This document shows, piece after piece, positions 17,882-26,978 of a stretch of 64,000 bases of DNA. The position numbers and the translations under genes were made by a program. Below the pieces are notes generated by a model. The model was not told the DNA's origin and did no database searches. It was given only the letters and a program-made list of their open reading frames with translations. This DNA is from Tropicimonas sp. IMCC6043 (GTDB lineage Bacteria; Pseudomonadota; Alphaproteobacteria; Rhodobacterales; Rhodobacteraceae): NCBI RefSeq assembly GCF_004146235.1, contig NZ_SELO01000025.1, positions 1 through 64,000 of the forward strand. The letters are read 5' to 3'. Position 1 is the first letter of the stretch. Every line of letters starts with the position of its first letter.

Positions 17882-18553
17882 ATGACGGAGGGGGCGGACC
17901 GGAAATTCGATGCGACGACGCGAAAGCGCGGCCGCCCGAAACAGATGTGCCAGGCCGAGCGCGAGGCGCTTGTGCTCGATTGCGCCATCGAGCTGTTTTC
18001 CGAGCGCGGGCTCGAGAACGTGACAATGGCCGATATCGCCCGCCGCGCCGGCATGTCCAAACGCACGCTTTACGATCTCTATCGCAGCCGGGAAGAACTT
18101 CTTGGTGCAGGGCTTTCGCGCATGAGCCGGACCCTGTTCCGCCCGCTCCGTCCCGATGAACGCGAGGCTTCCCTTGAGGAACGGCTTCGCATTCTTCTCA
18201 CGTTGAACCCGGACAAAAAGTCACCAGCCGTTGTCATCGAGATGCTTCGTACGGTCATCGCAGCAGCTCGCAGTTTTCCCGAAATGGGCCGCCGGCTGAG
18301 CAATATGGGGCCGGGGCAGGTCGCTAGCCTTCTCCGCGAGGAACTCGAACACGCGGCCCGGGCGGGGGAAATCGATCTCGCCTCCGAAGAGATCTCGGCA
18401 GCCGCGGACCTGCTCGTCGACATGGTCTTTGGTGACACGATCCCGTGCCTGCTCGACCCTAATCGCATCCTCCGCAGCCCCGAGGAAAAGGCTGCCCGTC
18501 GCGACAGGGCGATCGCGATATTCCTCAACGGCGTGCGACCGCGGGATAAGTGA
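17882..18553 (+). CDS. TetR family transcriptional regulator of the efflux pump
   Basis: 223-aa TetR/AcrR repressor. The N-terminal helix-turn-helix is clear (IARRAGMSKRTLYDLY, about residues 45-60), followed by an all-helical ligand domain with no close match I can name. I chose the ATG at 17882, after a purine-rich GGAGGGAG site; an in-frame GTG at 17873 is also possible. A basic stretch (RKRGRPK) precedes the DNA-binding domain. The divergent position suggests local control of the AcrAB-type pump. Confidence 0.85.
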   Translation: MTEGADRKFDATTRKRGRPKQMCQAEREALVLDCAIELFSERGLENVTMADIARRAGMSKRTLYDLYRSREELLGAGLSRMSRTLFRPLRPDEREASLEERLRILLTLNPDKKSPAVVIEMLRTVIAAARSFPEMGRRLSNMGPGQVASLLREELEHAARAGEIDLASEEISAAADLLVDMVFGDTIPCLLDPNRILRSPEEKAARRDRAIAIFLNGVRPRDK

Positions 18554-18816
18554 CCCGCCGGGCGGTTCCGGGATCTGGTATCGCGCGCAGCTAATTCGGA
18601 GAAGGCACAGGGGATGCGGAGCCTAGGAACACTGGATTCGTTCGGCACCAAATTACCGCAACGAGCGCCAGTTCCGGTACGGAGGTCTCCTCGACAAAGA
18701 GACGTTAAAGTGGCCGAGATCCTCGTCGGAAGGGAAGTTCCCGGATCTAGCGGAAAGCGAACGAAAACCGGGTGTGGAATCTGCTCGCTGCGGAGCCCAC
18801 CAGGTGGACGCGCCGC

Positions 18817-19668
18817 CTAGGACCCCGCCCGCGCCTTTGGAATGTTCGGAGGAGCCACCAGGCTGGCCCCCAGCTTCTTGGCGAGTTCCTCCAGAATGCC
18901 GAGATCCAGTTCGTATTTCGGGCCGCCTGCGGAGAGGAGCTTTCGATAGATGCCGCTTGCCTTTTCGACGGTTTCCACCAGTGCGAAGACGGAGTCGGGG
19001 CTTTCTTCGGAAGCGAATATCCCGTGATGAGCCCAGGAAATGACCCGGCTCTCTGCTAGCGCTTCGGCAGAGGCACGGGCGATCTCGGCGCTGCCGGGAC
19101 ACATTGGCGGCACCACGCGGATACCGTCGGGAAAGACGAGGAAGCATTCGGGCATCATTTGCCAGAGCGCGCGGGTCAACACATCGGACGAGAGTGGCAA
19201 GAGAAAACCGAGCGCGATGAACTCGGGTATGTGGCAATGAAGGACGACCCTTTCGCGCCCCTCGGAGCGCTCCTTTCGGACCGCATGCGCAGTGAGATGG
19301 GTCGCCAGTTCGGATGTCGGTCGACCGCCGCCGCCAAACCCCCATACCGTCCGGCAAACACGCCCCTCGTCGACGATCCGGACAATTCCGAAGACGTCGT
19401 CCGGATGGCTCGTCGCTCGGCGGAAGAACTGTCCCGCGCCGGTCACCAGGAAGTAGTCGCCATCAAGTTCCGGCTGCGGATTTTGCAGGACGATATCCCT
19501 TGGCATGGCTTCTGACAGCAAGTGCCGCATATCCGCGTCGAATTCCTCCGCGTCGAGACGCCAACTGAAATTTCCGCCATTGGCCTCGTTCCAGCCCATC
19601 TCCCAGCAAAGCCGGAGAATGGGTGCAGCGACTTCGACACAATCGATGCGATGGGCGAATCCCGTCAT
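18817..19668 (-). CDS. rhaD: Rhamnulose-1-phosphate aldolase
   Basis: 283-aa class II aldolase that splits L-rhamnulose 1-phosphate into dihydroxyacetone phosphate and L-lactaldehyde. The match to Escherichia coli RhaD is extended. Every catalytic or zinc residue is found with a constant offset of three: Glu120, His144, His146, Glu174 and His215 here for E117, H141, H143, E171 and H212 there. The motifs NEANGGN, TGAGQFFR and FPDGIRVVPP also align. I chose the ATG at 19668 because it gives the RhaD N-terminal length; the frame is open further upstream. It is the last gene of the sugar ABC operon, 167 bases after the previous aldolase. No isomerase RhaA is present, so the ketose may come from another reaction or the substrate may be a relative of rhamnulose. 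Confidence 0.88.
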   Translation of the reverse strand: MTGFAHRIDCVEVAAPILRLCWEMGWNEANGGNFSWRLDAEEFDADMRHLLSEAMPRDIVLQNPQPELDGDYFLVTGAGQFFRRATSHPDDVFGIVRIVDEGRVCRTVWGFGGGGRPTSELATHLTAHAVRKERSEGRERVVLHCHIPEFIALGFLLPLSSDVLTRALWQMMPECFLVFPDGIRVVPPMCPGSAEIARASAEALAESRVISWAHHGIFASEESPDSVFALVETVEKASGIYRKLLSAGGPKYELDLGILEELAKKLGASLVAPPNIPKARAGS

Positions 19669-19835
19669 TGCCAGACCTATCTCGTGTTGCATGCGACCCA
19701 GGCCGCAAGCCGATCCGCGCAACTGCCGATACGCGAAGCCCGCCAAGCCACGTCCTTGGTGATATCTGCAATCACGCGGCGGTCCTTCGGTTCGCCCGCA
19801 GGGTGGCGTTGAGCGCGGGTGCCCGCAGCAACGTG

Positions 19836-20519
19836 TCAGGCTCTCTCCAGCGCGGCCCTCTCGTCCATGGCGGTGCCGTATTCGGGCGAGGGCGGGGTCT
19901 TGAGGCCAAGGCTGCGCACCAGCGTGTCGCGGACGAAGGCGATATGCGCGGTCTCCTCGATGATCTCGGCAAGGTATTGTGCTGCCTTCAGCGTCTTGCC
20001 GGTGCCGATGGCGCCATGGTTGGCCAGCACGGCGGCGCGGATCTTGGGATCGTCGAAGACCGGGCCGATCATTGCAGCGGTCTGCGGTCCGAGATTATCG
20101 GTGAGCGGCACCAGTGGCATGCGGCCGATCTTTTCGACCGTCTGCACAGTCAGGCAGGGAACTTCCAGCCCGGCACTGGCGTAGCCGGTGGCCCAGGGGC
20201 TGTGGCAATGCACGATGGCCGAGATATCGGCGCGGCGGCGGTAGATCTCGAGATGGAATTCAAGATCCTTGGACGGTTTCAGCTCGACCTCGGAAGGCAA
20301 CACCGTTCCGTCCATGAGGACAACCTGCAGGTTCTCCCGCGTGCATTCGTTGAATCCGACACCGGAGGGCTTGATGACGATCGCCTCGCGCGAATCCAGG
20401 CAGACCGAGAGGTTGCCCCCGGCATTGGTCTGGATACCCACCTCGAAGCTGCGCTTTGCGGTGGCGATGAGTTCGTCCTTCTTGGCGAGAATGTCGGCCT
20501 GGTCGAGTGTGTCGGACAT
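19836..20519 (-). CDS. Class II aldolase, L-fuculose-phosphate aldolase-like
   Basis: 227-aa class II aldolase/adducin-family protein the size of FucA and ribulose-5-phosphate epimerase relatives. Motifs are GGNLSV (phosphate loop), KPSG, the zinc pair His104-x-His106 (HCHSPWA), the ANHGA histidine, and Glu87 in the catalytic-Glu position. It should cleave or epimerise a phosphorylated ketose. It lies 15 bases after the UPF0261 gene and upstream of rhaD, so two different class II aldolases are in one operon. Confidence 0.85.
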   Translation of the reverse strand: MSDTLDQADILAKKDELIATAKRSFEVGIQTNAGGNLSVCLDSREAIVIKPSGVGFNECTRENLQVVLMDGTVLPSEVELKPSKDLEFHLEIYRRRADISAIVHCHSPWATGYASAGLEVPCLTVQTVEKIGRMPLVPLTDNLGPQTAAMIGPVFDDPKIRAAVLANHGAIGTGKTLKAAQYLAEIIEETAHIAFVRDTLVRSLGLKTPPSPEYGTAMDERAALERA

Positions 20520-20534
20520 GGGAGGTCTTTCTAG

Positions 20535-21653
20535 CTAGAGATGACGGAGGAGCCGGGACACCGCTTCATCGGCGGTTTCCTGGTCGGCAATGTGATAGGG
20601 GAGGCGGGTCACCGTGAAGGCGCGCGCCTCCGCCTCGAAGATCTCGGCAGCTTGCTCGCGCAGGGCGAGGCTCTCGATGGCGCCGCCGGGGCGGTCTTCA
20701 CTGGAAAAACCGCCCATTGGTACGAGCACCTCGCAATGCGCGCTGGACGTGTTGAGGTCGGCGGCGAGCGCACGGGCAGCCCTGTCCATCTCCGCTTCGG
20801 TGAGCTGCACATGGGTGAAATAGCTCGACTGGCGGTAATGAGGTCGCGCCTTGTAGGCCTCCGGCATCTGGTCGCGGACACCCCCATCGAGAAAACTGAG
20901 TGTGCCCGGAAGCACGATACGGGGCAGGGCGGCGGCGCAGGTAAAGCGCGTCGGCATCGGCACATGCGCCCCGGCGACATGCATGCGCACGATCTCGTTC
21001 ACCGTCATGTCGATCACGCCACTCAGCGCGCCCCCGGCTGCGAAGCGGGCCAGCGCGGCGCCGCCAAAGCCGTTGGAATGGAATGTCGCGGTTTCCTGCC
21101 CGGCATCCCTGAGGCGTTGCAGGATCTTTTCGCCTGCCTGCTGGGTGACGCCCAGAAGCGAAACCGCAACGGCTCTCCGGGTCGCCTCATCTTCCGGCAG
21201 CGCGCGGGCCGCGGCGGCCACCATGGTTGCGGTGCGATGGAAGATCCGGCGCAGCGGGGCGTTCATGCCCTGGATATCGCAGAGCGTCGGGATCAGGGTC
21301 ACGTCATTGTCGGCCAAGGCTGCGCGCGGGTCGAAAGGCAGCGTGGTGATCAGGAATTTGGGCAGGCCGAGCGGCAAGGCGCGCATCGCCCGCAGCGCCA
21401 TCTCGCTGCCCGTGCCGCCGCCAATGGCAAGAACCGCGTCGGGAGCGGCCTCAACGATGCCGGCCGAGGTCTGCTCGACCATCGCCGCCATCCGCCGCAG
21501 CTTCTCCTCGCCCGGCAGCACGTCGCCGCCGGAGGAGAGGGAGAGATCGAAGGAGAGGACTTTGAGCCCGCGCCCGGTCAGCATGTTCGAAAGCGCATGC
21601 AACTCCTCGGGTTTCGTTTCGAATGTGCCGAGGAGGGCAACCGTTTCTGCCAT
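20535..21653 (-). CDS. Tm-1-like ATP-binding domain protein (UPF0261)
   Basis: 372-aa member of the UPF0261/Tm-1 family, named after the tomato virus-resistance protein whose N-terminal domain binds ATP. Bacterial members are of unproven function and occur in sugar and carboxylate gene clusters. The N-terminus VALLGTFETKPEE and the AIGGGTGSEMA loop are family hallmarks. The protein covers both the N-terminal domain and the C-terminal half. It is embedded 4 bases after the ABC permease gene and 15 before an aldolase gene, which suggests an enzymatic step in this sugar pathway. Confidence 0.85.
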   Translation of the reverse strand: MAETVALLGTFETKPEELHALSNMLTGRGLKVLSFDLSLSSGGDVLPGEEKLRRMAAMVEQTSAGIVEAAPDAVLAIGGGTGSEMALRAMRALPLGLPKFLITTLPFDPRAALADNDVTLIPTLCDIQGMNAPLRRIFHRTATMVAAAARALPEDEATRRAVAVSLLGVTQQAGEKILQRLRDAGQETATFHSNGFGGAALARFAAGGALSGVIDMTVNEIVRMHVAGAHVPMPTRFTCAAALPRIVLPGTLSFLDGGVRDQMPEAYKARPHYRQSSYFTHVQLTEAEMDRAARALAADLNTSSAHCEVLVPMGGFSSEDRPGGAIESLALREQAAEIFEAEARAFTVTRLPYHIADQETADEAVSRLLRHL

Positions 21654-21657
21654 CGAC

Positions 21658-22599
21658 CTACCCTTTCACGGCGCCGGCGGTCATGCCGGTGATGATCTGC
21701 CGTGAGGCAAAGAGCGTAAAGATGATCGGCGGGATCGCCAGCAACATGCCGGTGGCCATGATCACCCCCCACTCGATGTTGAACTCGCTGGTATTGTTCA
21801 CGATCAGGATCGGCACCGTCATCGTGTTGCGGTCGGCCAAGGCGGAGGCAAGAAGGTATTCATTCCACGCGATGCGGAAGGTGAAGATCGCCGCCGCGGC
21901 AAGCCCCGGCTTGATGAGCGGCAGGACCACGAGGAAGAAGACCTGGAAGGGGCCCGCACCATCGACCCGGGCAGCCTCTTCGAGCGAGCGCGGCACCTGC
22001 ACGATGAAGCTCTGCAGGATCCAGATCACGAAGGGCAGATTCATCGCGATATAGACGAGGATGATGCCCGCACGCGTCCCGGCGAGGCAGACATCGCCCC
22101 GCCCACCGAAGACGTCCCGAATCCAGCCGCCGACCATCGTGGCATTGTCGATGCAGAAGGAGTTGTTCCACAGCCCGAAGACCGGCACCAACAGGACCGC
22201 CGGCGGCACCATGCGCACGGCGAGCGTGGCGAATGAGATCGGCTCGCGGCCCATGAAACGGAAGCGGACCAGCGCATAGGCCGCCATGCAGCCGATGATC
22301 AGCGTCATCACGGTCGAGATCAGGGCGATGATCAGCGAGTTGATGAAGGCGCCGCCAAAACGGATCGCGCAATAATCGATATGGTCGGGTTCGTACCAAA
22401 GGATGTCACAAAGCGCCGTCTCGTAGTTCTGGATCGTCGGCATGAAGAACAGGCCGCTGGTACCGGAGATGATATCGACATCGAGCTTGAATGAGTTCAC
22501 GAAGAGCAGCAGCACCGGGCCGATCGACATGAAGATGAGTGCGGCGAGAAGGGCGTAGAAGGCAGGGTTCTGCTTGTCGTACTGGCTGTTATCGGCCAT
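21658..22599 (-). CDS. Carbohydrate ABC importer permease (MalG family)
   Basis: 313-aa inner-membrane permease of the CUT1 sugar transporter family, with six membrane segments and the EAA loop SLEEAARVDGAGPFQVF that contacts the ATPase. An unusual insertion of about 25-30 residues, rich in Cys and polar residues, lies between the first membrane segments around residues 60-75. It follows the partner permease by 3 bases and precedes the UPF0261 gene by 4. Confidence 0.9.
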   Translation of the reverse strand: MADNSQYDKQNPAFYALLAALIFMSIGPVLLLFVNSFKLDVDIISGTSGLFFMPTIQNYETALCDILWYEPDHIDYCAIRFGGAFINSLIIALISTVMTLIIGCMAAYALVRFRFMGREPISFATLAVRMVPPAVLLVPVFGLWNNSFCIDNATMVGGWIRDVFGGRGDVCLAGTRAGIILVYIAMNLPFVIWILQSFIVQVPRSLEEAARVDGAGPFQVFFLVVLPLIKPGLAAAAIFTFRIAWNEYLLASALADRNTMTVPILIVNNTSEFNIEWGVIMATGMLLAIPPIIFTLFASRQIITGMTAGAVKG

Positions 22600-22602
22600 G
22601 GG

Positions 22603-23514
22603 TCAGCCCTCCTCCTGCTTGACCTTGTTGAGCTGCTGCGCGCGGGCCTCCTGCCAGCGGGTGAAGGTGAACATTCCGAGCGTGAGCACCATCAGCAGCA
22701 GCAGCAGGTAGTTGGACATCGCCGCCGCTTCGCCGAGTTCGCGGAATTCCTGGGCCGTGCGGGAGATGCGGAGCGCCAGGATTTCGGTCGAGAGGCCGGG
22801 TCCGCCCTCGGTCATGACCAGGATCACTTCGAGCACCTTGAAGGCGTCAATCAGGCGCAGAAGGCAGGTGACGATCAGAACAGGCGCCATGAGCGGCAGC
22901 TTGATATGGATGATCTGTTGCCAGCCGGTGGCGCCGTCGATCCGCGCGGCTTCCAGTGCCGAACGCGGCAAGGATTGCAGGGCCGCAAGAGACAGGATGA
23001 AGATAAAGGGTGTCCATTGCCAGATATCGGCAATGATGACCGACATCAGCGCGTGATCGCCCAGCCAGTCGACACGCGGCAATCCGAGTTGGGTTAGCCA
23101 GCGATTGAAGATCCCGTCGGTGGGGTGGTACATGAAGCGCCAGACAAGGCCGACGACGACCGGCGCGATCATCATCGGCAGGATGAAGAGCGTGCGAAGC
23201 AACGACATTCCGCGGATATTTCGGTCGAGCATCAGCGCGAGCCCCACGCCGATGAACATCTCTGCCACGACCACCGTTCCGGCGAAGGTCAGCGTGACGG
23301 AGACGCTTTCACGAAAGGCCTCGTCGCCAAGAAGCTTGATGTAGTTGGCCAGCCCGACGAATTCCGTTTCCGAAAGCGACTGGCTGGGGTCCCAGGACCG
23401 GAACGAGCCGAAGACCATGTAGAGCAGCGGATAGAACAGCGCGATCGCCATGATGATGGCCGCAGGGGCCATGAAGAGATAGGGCGTCAGTCGGTTGAAA
23501 CTCTGGCTGCTCAC
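22603..23514 (-). CDS. Carbohydrate ABC importer permease (MalF family)
   Basis: 303-aa CUT1 sugar permease with a short N-terminal tail, six predicted membrane segments and the EAA motif SALEAARIDGATGWQQI. It forms the membrane heterodimer with the MalG-type protein encoded next. It lies 104 bases after the binding-protein gene, and that gap contains a stable hairpin likely to tune relative expression. Confidence 0.9.
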   Translation of the reverse strand: MSSQSFNRLTPYLFMAPAAIIMAIALFYPLLYMVFGSFRSWDPSQSLSETEFVGLANYIKLLGDEAFRESVSVTLTFAGTVVVAEMFIGVGLALMLDRNIRGMSLLRTLFILPMMIAPVVVGLVWRFMYHPTDGIFNRWLTQLGLPRVDWLGDHALMSVIIADIWQWTPFIFILSLAALQSLPRSALEAARIDGATGWQQIIHIKLPLMAPVLIVTCLLRLIDAFKVLEVILVMTEGGPGLSTEILALRISRTAQEFRELGEAAAMSNYLLLLLMVLTLGMFTFTRWQEARAQQLNKVKQEEG

Positions 23515-23582
23515 ACGATCACTCCTGACAGGGTGAATGTCCCGGGAGGGACCAGGCCGCGTGTCGCGGCCCGGCCCGTTTT

Positions 23583-23609
23583 CGCGGCCCCGGGGGAGGA
23601 GGGGCCGCG
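23583..23609 (-). terminator. Hairpin between binding-protein and permease genes
   Basis: Perfect 9-bp arms (CGCGGCCCC / GGGGCCGCG) with a 9-base loop lie just after the binding-protein stop codon. There is no T-run, so it is more likely an mRNA-stabilising or partial attenuating hairpin than a full terminator. Such hairpins commonly keep binding-protein expression above permease expression. Confidence 0.5.
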
Positions 23610-23618
23610 GGCGCTACA

Positions 23619-24944
23619 TCAGTCCTGCCAGATGTAGTAGCCTTCTTCTTCCATCAGATCGCGGGTCCGTTCGGCAACGCCGTCCAGCGCTTCCTGTGGG
23701 TCGAGCCCCTCGGTCAGCACCTTTGACATGGTGGTGCCGATATCGGCGTTGATCTTGCCCCAGGCGGGGATGATCGGGCGCCAGTCGGGGTCGGCATATT
23801 CAAGCGCTTCGCCGAAGACCTTGGCATAGGGGTACTTGGCCTGCACGTCCGGGTCGGCATAGGTCGAGAAGCGCGACGGGTTTCCGCCGGCCATCGCCAC
23901 CAGCTTGTCGCCATGCTTGGAGGTCAGCCATTGCATCAGCAGGAAGGCGGCTTCCTTGTTGAGCGCGTTCGCCGGGATGGCGATTCCGAAACCGCCGGTT
24001 TGGGACCCGCGCCGCACGCCCTCGGGATGCATGGCATAGCCCGACAGGCCGACAACCTTGGACTTCTCCGGATCTTCGAAGTTCGGTGCGAAGGCGATGG
24101 AGTCCATGAACATGGCCGCGTTGCCGTTCATGTAGGAGTTTGCCGCTTCCGCTGGTCCGAAGGCGCTCGACCCTTCGGGGCCACAATCCACGATGGTCTT
24201 GAGCGCATTTGCCGCCGCGACACCGGCCTCGTTATTGATGATCGGGTTCCACTCGTCGTCGAAGACACGGCCGCCGAGCGGGGCAAGGTGCAGAAGGAAG
24301 GCGTGGCTGGCCTGGTGGCCGGAGGCCGCACGGGAGGCCATGCCGCCCATGCCGGGCTCAAGCTCGGGGATGTTGCATGCGACTTCGAGCAGCTCGTCGT
24401 AGTTCTCCGGAACCTTCAGGCCGTGCTTCTCGAAAATGTCCTTGCGGTAGATAAGAACCGAGGTCTCGGAGCCCTGCGGCAGGCCGAAAAGCGAGCCGGT
24501 CGGCCCAGGAAGGTAGCCCTTCTTGCCGCCGGCGACGCCGATATTCTGCACATAGCCGTCGATCAGGTCTTCGGCATCGTATTTCGGGTCGGCAAGTCTC
24601 GGGTTCATGAAATACTTGGCGAGGTTTTCCAGCTGGTCGGCATAGACATAGTCGGCCTTGGAAAAGACCACATAGGTGATCAGGTCATAGGCGCCCTCGT
24701 CCTGGGTCAGTTCCAGCGTCTGGCGTTCGCGCATCTTGAGGTAGGGGAGCATGTCCACCTCGACCTCGATTCCCGTTTCCTTGGTGAACTCGGGCAGTAC
24801 CTTCATGACCGCGTCGTAGTGCGGGTGCGAGGGGAAGTTCACCACAAGCGTTGTTCCCGCATATTCCTCATACGGGTTTGACAGCGCGGTCGTCGCGGCG
24901 AGCGCCATCGTCGCCGTGATGGTGATTCCAAGAGTTTTCAGCAT
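23619..24944 (-). CDS. Carbohydrate ABC importer solute-binding protein
   Basis: 441-aa periplasmic binding protein of the family 1 (MalE/UgpB-like) type. A signal peptide is present (MLKTLGITITATMALAATTAL, cleaved near residue 22). The typical PTGSLFGLPQG and AAMFMDSIAF stretches are seen. It captures the sugar for the two downstream permeases. It follows the ATPase gene by 30 bases. The ligand is unknown; the neighbouring aldolases suggest a deoxy-sugar or other rare sugar. Confidence 0.9.
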   Translation of the reverse strand: MLKTLGITITATMALAATTALSNPYEEYAGTTLVVNFPSHPHYDAVMKVLPEFTKETGIEVEVDMLPYLKMRERQTLELTQDEGAYDLITYVVFSKADYVYADQLENLAKYFMNPRLADPKYDAEDLIDGYVQNIGVAGGKKGYLPGPTGSLFGLPQGSETSVLIYRKDIFEKHGLKVPENYDELLEVACNIPELEPGMGGMASRAASGHQASHAFLLHLAPLGGRVFDDEWNPIINNEAGVAAANALKTIVDCGPEGSSAFGPAEAANSYMNGNAAMFMDSIAFAPNFEDPEKSKVVGLSGYAMHPEGVRRGSQTGGFGIAIPANALNKEAAFLLMQWLTSKHGDKLVAMAGGNPSRFSTYADPDVQAKYPYAKVFGEALEYADPDWRPIIPAWGKINADIGTTMSKVLTEGLDPQEALDGVAERTRDLMEEEGYYIWQD

Positions 24945-24974
24945 TGGGTCCTCCTCCCATTAGCCATTTTGCGC

Positions 24975-26063
24975 TCATAGCGCGTCTTCGGTTTTCTTGT
25001 CGAAAAGCTGGATCCCCTCCGGCCGGACGGCGAAACGCAAAGTCTCGCCAAGGGCGATGGGGGTTTCGGACTTGACCTCGACGGTCACGGTCGCCTCGCC
25101 GCATTTGCAGATCAGCACTGACTGCGCGCCGATATATTCCGAGATCGACACCCGCAGATCCATTGCCTCGCTGTCGGGAGCGGCTGCGTCGAAGTTCAGG
25201 TCGGACGGGCGGATGCCCATCGTCAGCTCGCTCTGCCCCACGCGACGCGCGCGGTCCGCCAACCTGCCCGGAAGCGCGATGCGGAACCCGTCACCGCGGG
25301 CAAAGAATTTCTCGCCAGTTTCCTCCAGCGTCACATCCATGAAGTTCATCGGTGGCGAGCCAAGGAAGCCGGCCACGAACTTGTTCACGGGGCGCTTGAA
25401 GAGTTCCTCGGGCGTGCCCTGCTGCTGGATATACCCGCCATGCATGACGACGATCCGGTCGGCCAGGGTCATCGCCTCGACCTGATCATGGGTCACGTAG
25501 ACCATGTTCTTCTGGACACGCTGGCGCATCAGGGCAAGTTCCGCCCGCATCTGACCACGCAGCTTCGCATCAAGGTTCGAAAGCGGTTCATCAAACAGAA
25601 AGGTGCCGGCATCGCGCGTCAGCGCCCGGCCCATCGCTACCCGCTGCCGCTGGCCGCCCGACAGCTCGCCCGGCTTGCGGTTGAGATATTCCGTCAGCCC
25701 GAGGATCTTGGCGACCTCGCGCACCTTGAGGTCGATTTCCTCTTTCGGGCGTTTCTGCAGCCTGAGCGCAAAGGACATGTTCCGAGCCACATTCATATGC
25801 GGGTAGAGCGCGTAGTCCTGGAACACCATGGCCAGGTCCCGGTCCTTCGGCTCAAGGCGGCTGATGGGCCGGTCGTCCATGTAGATCTCGCCCTCGCTGA
25901 CGATATCCAAACCCGCCAGCATGCGTAGCGTCGTCGATTTCCCGCAACCCGATGGTCCGACCAGAACCGTGAACTCGTTCTCTTCCATGGTTAGGTCGAT
26001 ATTGTGAAGCACCTCCACGGCGCCGTAGCGCTTCACAAGTCCATCGAGCCGAATCTTGGGCAT
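24975..26063 (-). CDS. Carbohydrate ABC importer ATPase (MalK/UgpC family)
   Basis: 362-aa ATPase with Walker A (GPSGCGKST), signature LSGGQRQR, Walker B (FLFDEPLSNLDAKLR) and the C-terminal TOBE regulatory domain typical of sugar importers. I chose the ATG at 26063, which has an AAGGGGA ribosome site; an upstream in-frame extension to 26132 covers the operator region and lacks family similarity. It is the first gene of the importer operon, divergent from the GntR gene, with a candidate operator 28-42 bases before its start. Confidence 0.9.
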   Translation of the reverse strand: MPKIRLDGLVKRYGAVEVLHNIDLTMEENEFTVLVGPSGCGKSTTLRMLAGLDIVSEGEIYMDDRPISRLEPKDRDLAMVFQDYALYPHMNVARNMSFALRLQKRPKEEIDLKVREVAKILGLTEYLNRKPGELSGGQRQRVAMGRALTRDAGTFLFDEPLSNLDAKLRGQMRAELALMRQRVQKNMVYVTHDQVEAMTLADRIVVMHGGYIQQQGTPEELFKRPVNKFVAGFLGSPPMNFMDVTLEETGEKFFARGDGFRIALPGRLADRARRVGQSELTMGIRPSDLNFDAAAPDSEAMDLRVSISEYIGAQSVLICKCGEATVTVEVKSETPIALGETLRFAVRPEGIQLFDKKTEDAL

Positions 26064-26090
26064 AGCGTCCCCTTTCGCAGCTGTCTCGAC

Positions 26091-26119
26091 TTTATGCATG
26101 CAAACATAAATGTAAACAT
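26091..26119. promoter_or_regulatory. Candidate GntR operator in the ABC/gntR divergent gap
   Basis: The segment 26091-26105, read on the minus strand, is GTTTGCATGCATAAA. It matches 14 of 15 bases with a second site at 26917-26931. Two overlapping palindromes, ACAT-AA-ATGT (26104-26113) and ATGT-AA-ACAT (26110-26119), follow directly. The AT-rich site lies between the ATPase gene and the regulator gene, as expected for autoregulation and control of the importer. Confidence 0.55.
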
Positions 26120-26213
26120 GCAAAATTGCCACGAGACCAAAATGCTCCTAGATTGATCTTGCGGTCGCGGGAGAGTCGCGCCGCCAAGGCAAAGAACAAC
26201 ACAGGAGAGACGC

Positions 26214-26888
26214 ATGGCGCGGGGTGGCGAAGTGGGCGCGAACGGCCCGAAGATTTCAGCGGTGCAAAAGGTTGTGGCGGCCCTGACGGATAGCATTGCC
26301 ACCGGTGTGCTCGATCCCGGCGAGCGTGTCGACGAGGTGCGCCTAGCCGAGCAGCTCGGTGTTTCGAGGACGCCGGTGCGAGAGGCACTGAACCAGCTCG
26401 TGGCCCAAAGAATCCTCGTGGCGGGCGAGAAGCGCGGTGTTCGCGTGGCTCAGTATTCTCGCGAGGAGCTATCGCAAATATTTGAAGTTATGTATGAAAT
26501 CGAGGTGATGTGTGCCCGGATGGCGTCCCAGAGGCTCACGTTGCTTTCACGCTCGGAAATCGAGCTGGCACAAGCCGAATGCGTCCGCGCCGCCGAGTCG
26601 GGTGACCGCATCGCGTATATGCACGCGAACGAGGACCTGCATCACGCAATCTACCGTGCGACCGGCAATGAATACATGTGGGAGCTCGCCAGCGAGTTTC
26701 GCCGCCGTACCGGGCCGTTCCGGGCGAAGAAGTTCGCGACGACCGAAGACCTGATCGCATCGGCCAAGAGCCACGAATCGCTCCTGCGGAGCATCTTTTC
26801 CGCCGATTCGAAGGTGGCTTCCGATGGTATGCGCGAGCATATGGCCGCCAGCTTCATGCAGACTCTCGAGGCTTTCAAACACAAGTAA
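26214..26888 (+). CDS. GntR family regulator (FCD subfamily)
   Basis: 224-aa transcription factor. The winged-helix domain is at about residues 15-80 (LAEQLGVSRTPVREALNQL) and is followed by an FCD helical effector domain with the expected His and Asp metal or ligand positions (HANEDLHHAIY, HESLL). The start ATG has an AGGAGA ribosome site. It is divergent from the importer operon and directly upstream of the lactonase operon. Matching palindromic sites on both sides suggest it controls both. The effector is likely the sugar or an early catabolite. Confidence 0.88.
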   Translation: MARGGEVGANGPKISAVQKVVAALTDSIATGVLDPGERVDEVRLAEQLGVSRTPVREALNQLVAQRILVAGEKRGVRVAQYSREELSQIFEVMYEIEVMCARMASQRLTLLSRSEIELAQAECVRAAESGDRIAYMHANEDLHHAIYRATGNEYMWELASEFRRRTGPFRAKKFATTEDLIASAKSHESLLRSIFSADSKVASDGMREHMAASFMQTLEAFKHK

Positions 26889-26916
26889 AGGCAAGTTCCA
26901 GCACCTGCTGGATTTA

Positions 26917-26931
26917 GTTTGCATGCAGAAA
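26917..26931. promoter_or_regulatory. Candidate GntR operator upstream of the lactonase operon
   Basis: GTTTGCATGCAGAAA, 14/15 identical to the inverted copy at 26091-26105. It lies in the 90-bp gap between the gntR stop codon and the lactonase start, 48-62 bases before the latter. This suggests a separate regulated promoter for the downstream catabolic genes. Confidence 0.5.
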
Positions 26932-26978
26932 GCATTCTTTGTATTTGTGGCTCAAGGAAATCGATTCTGGAGGCCGCC

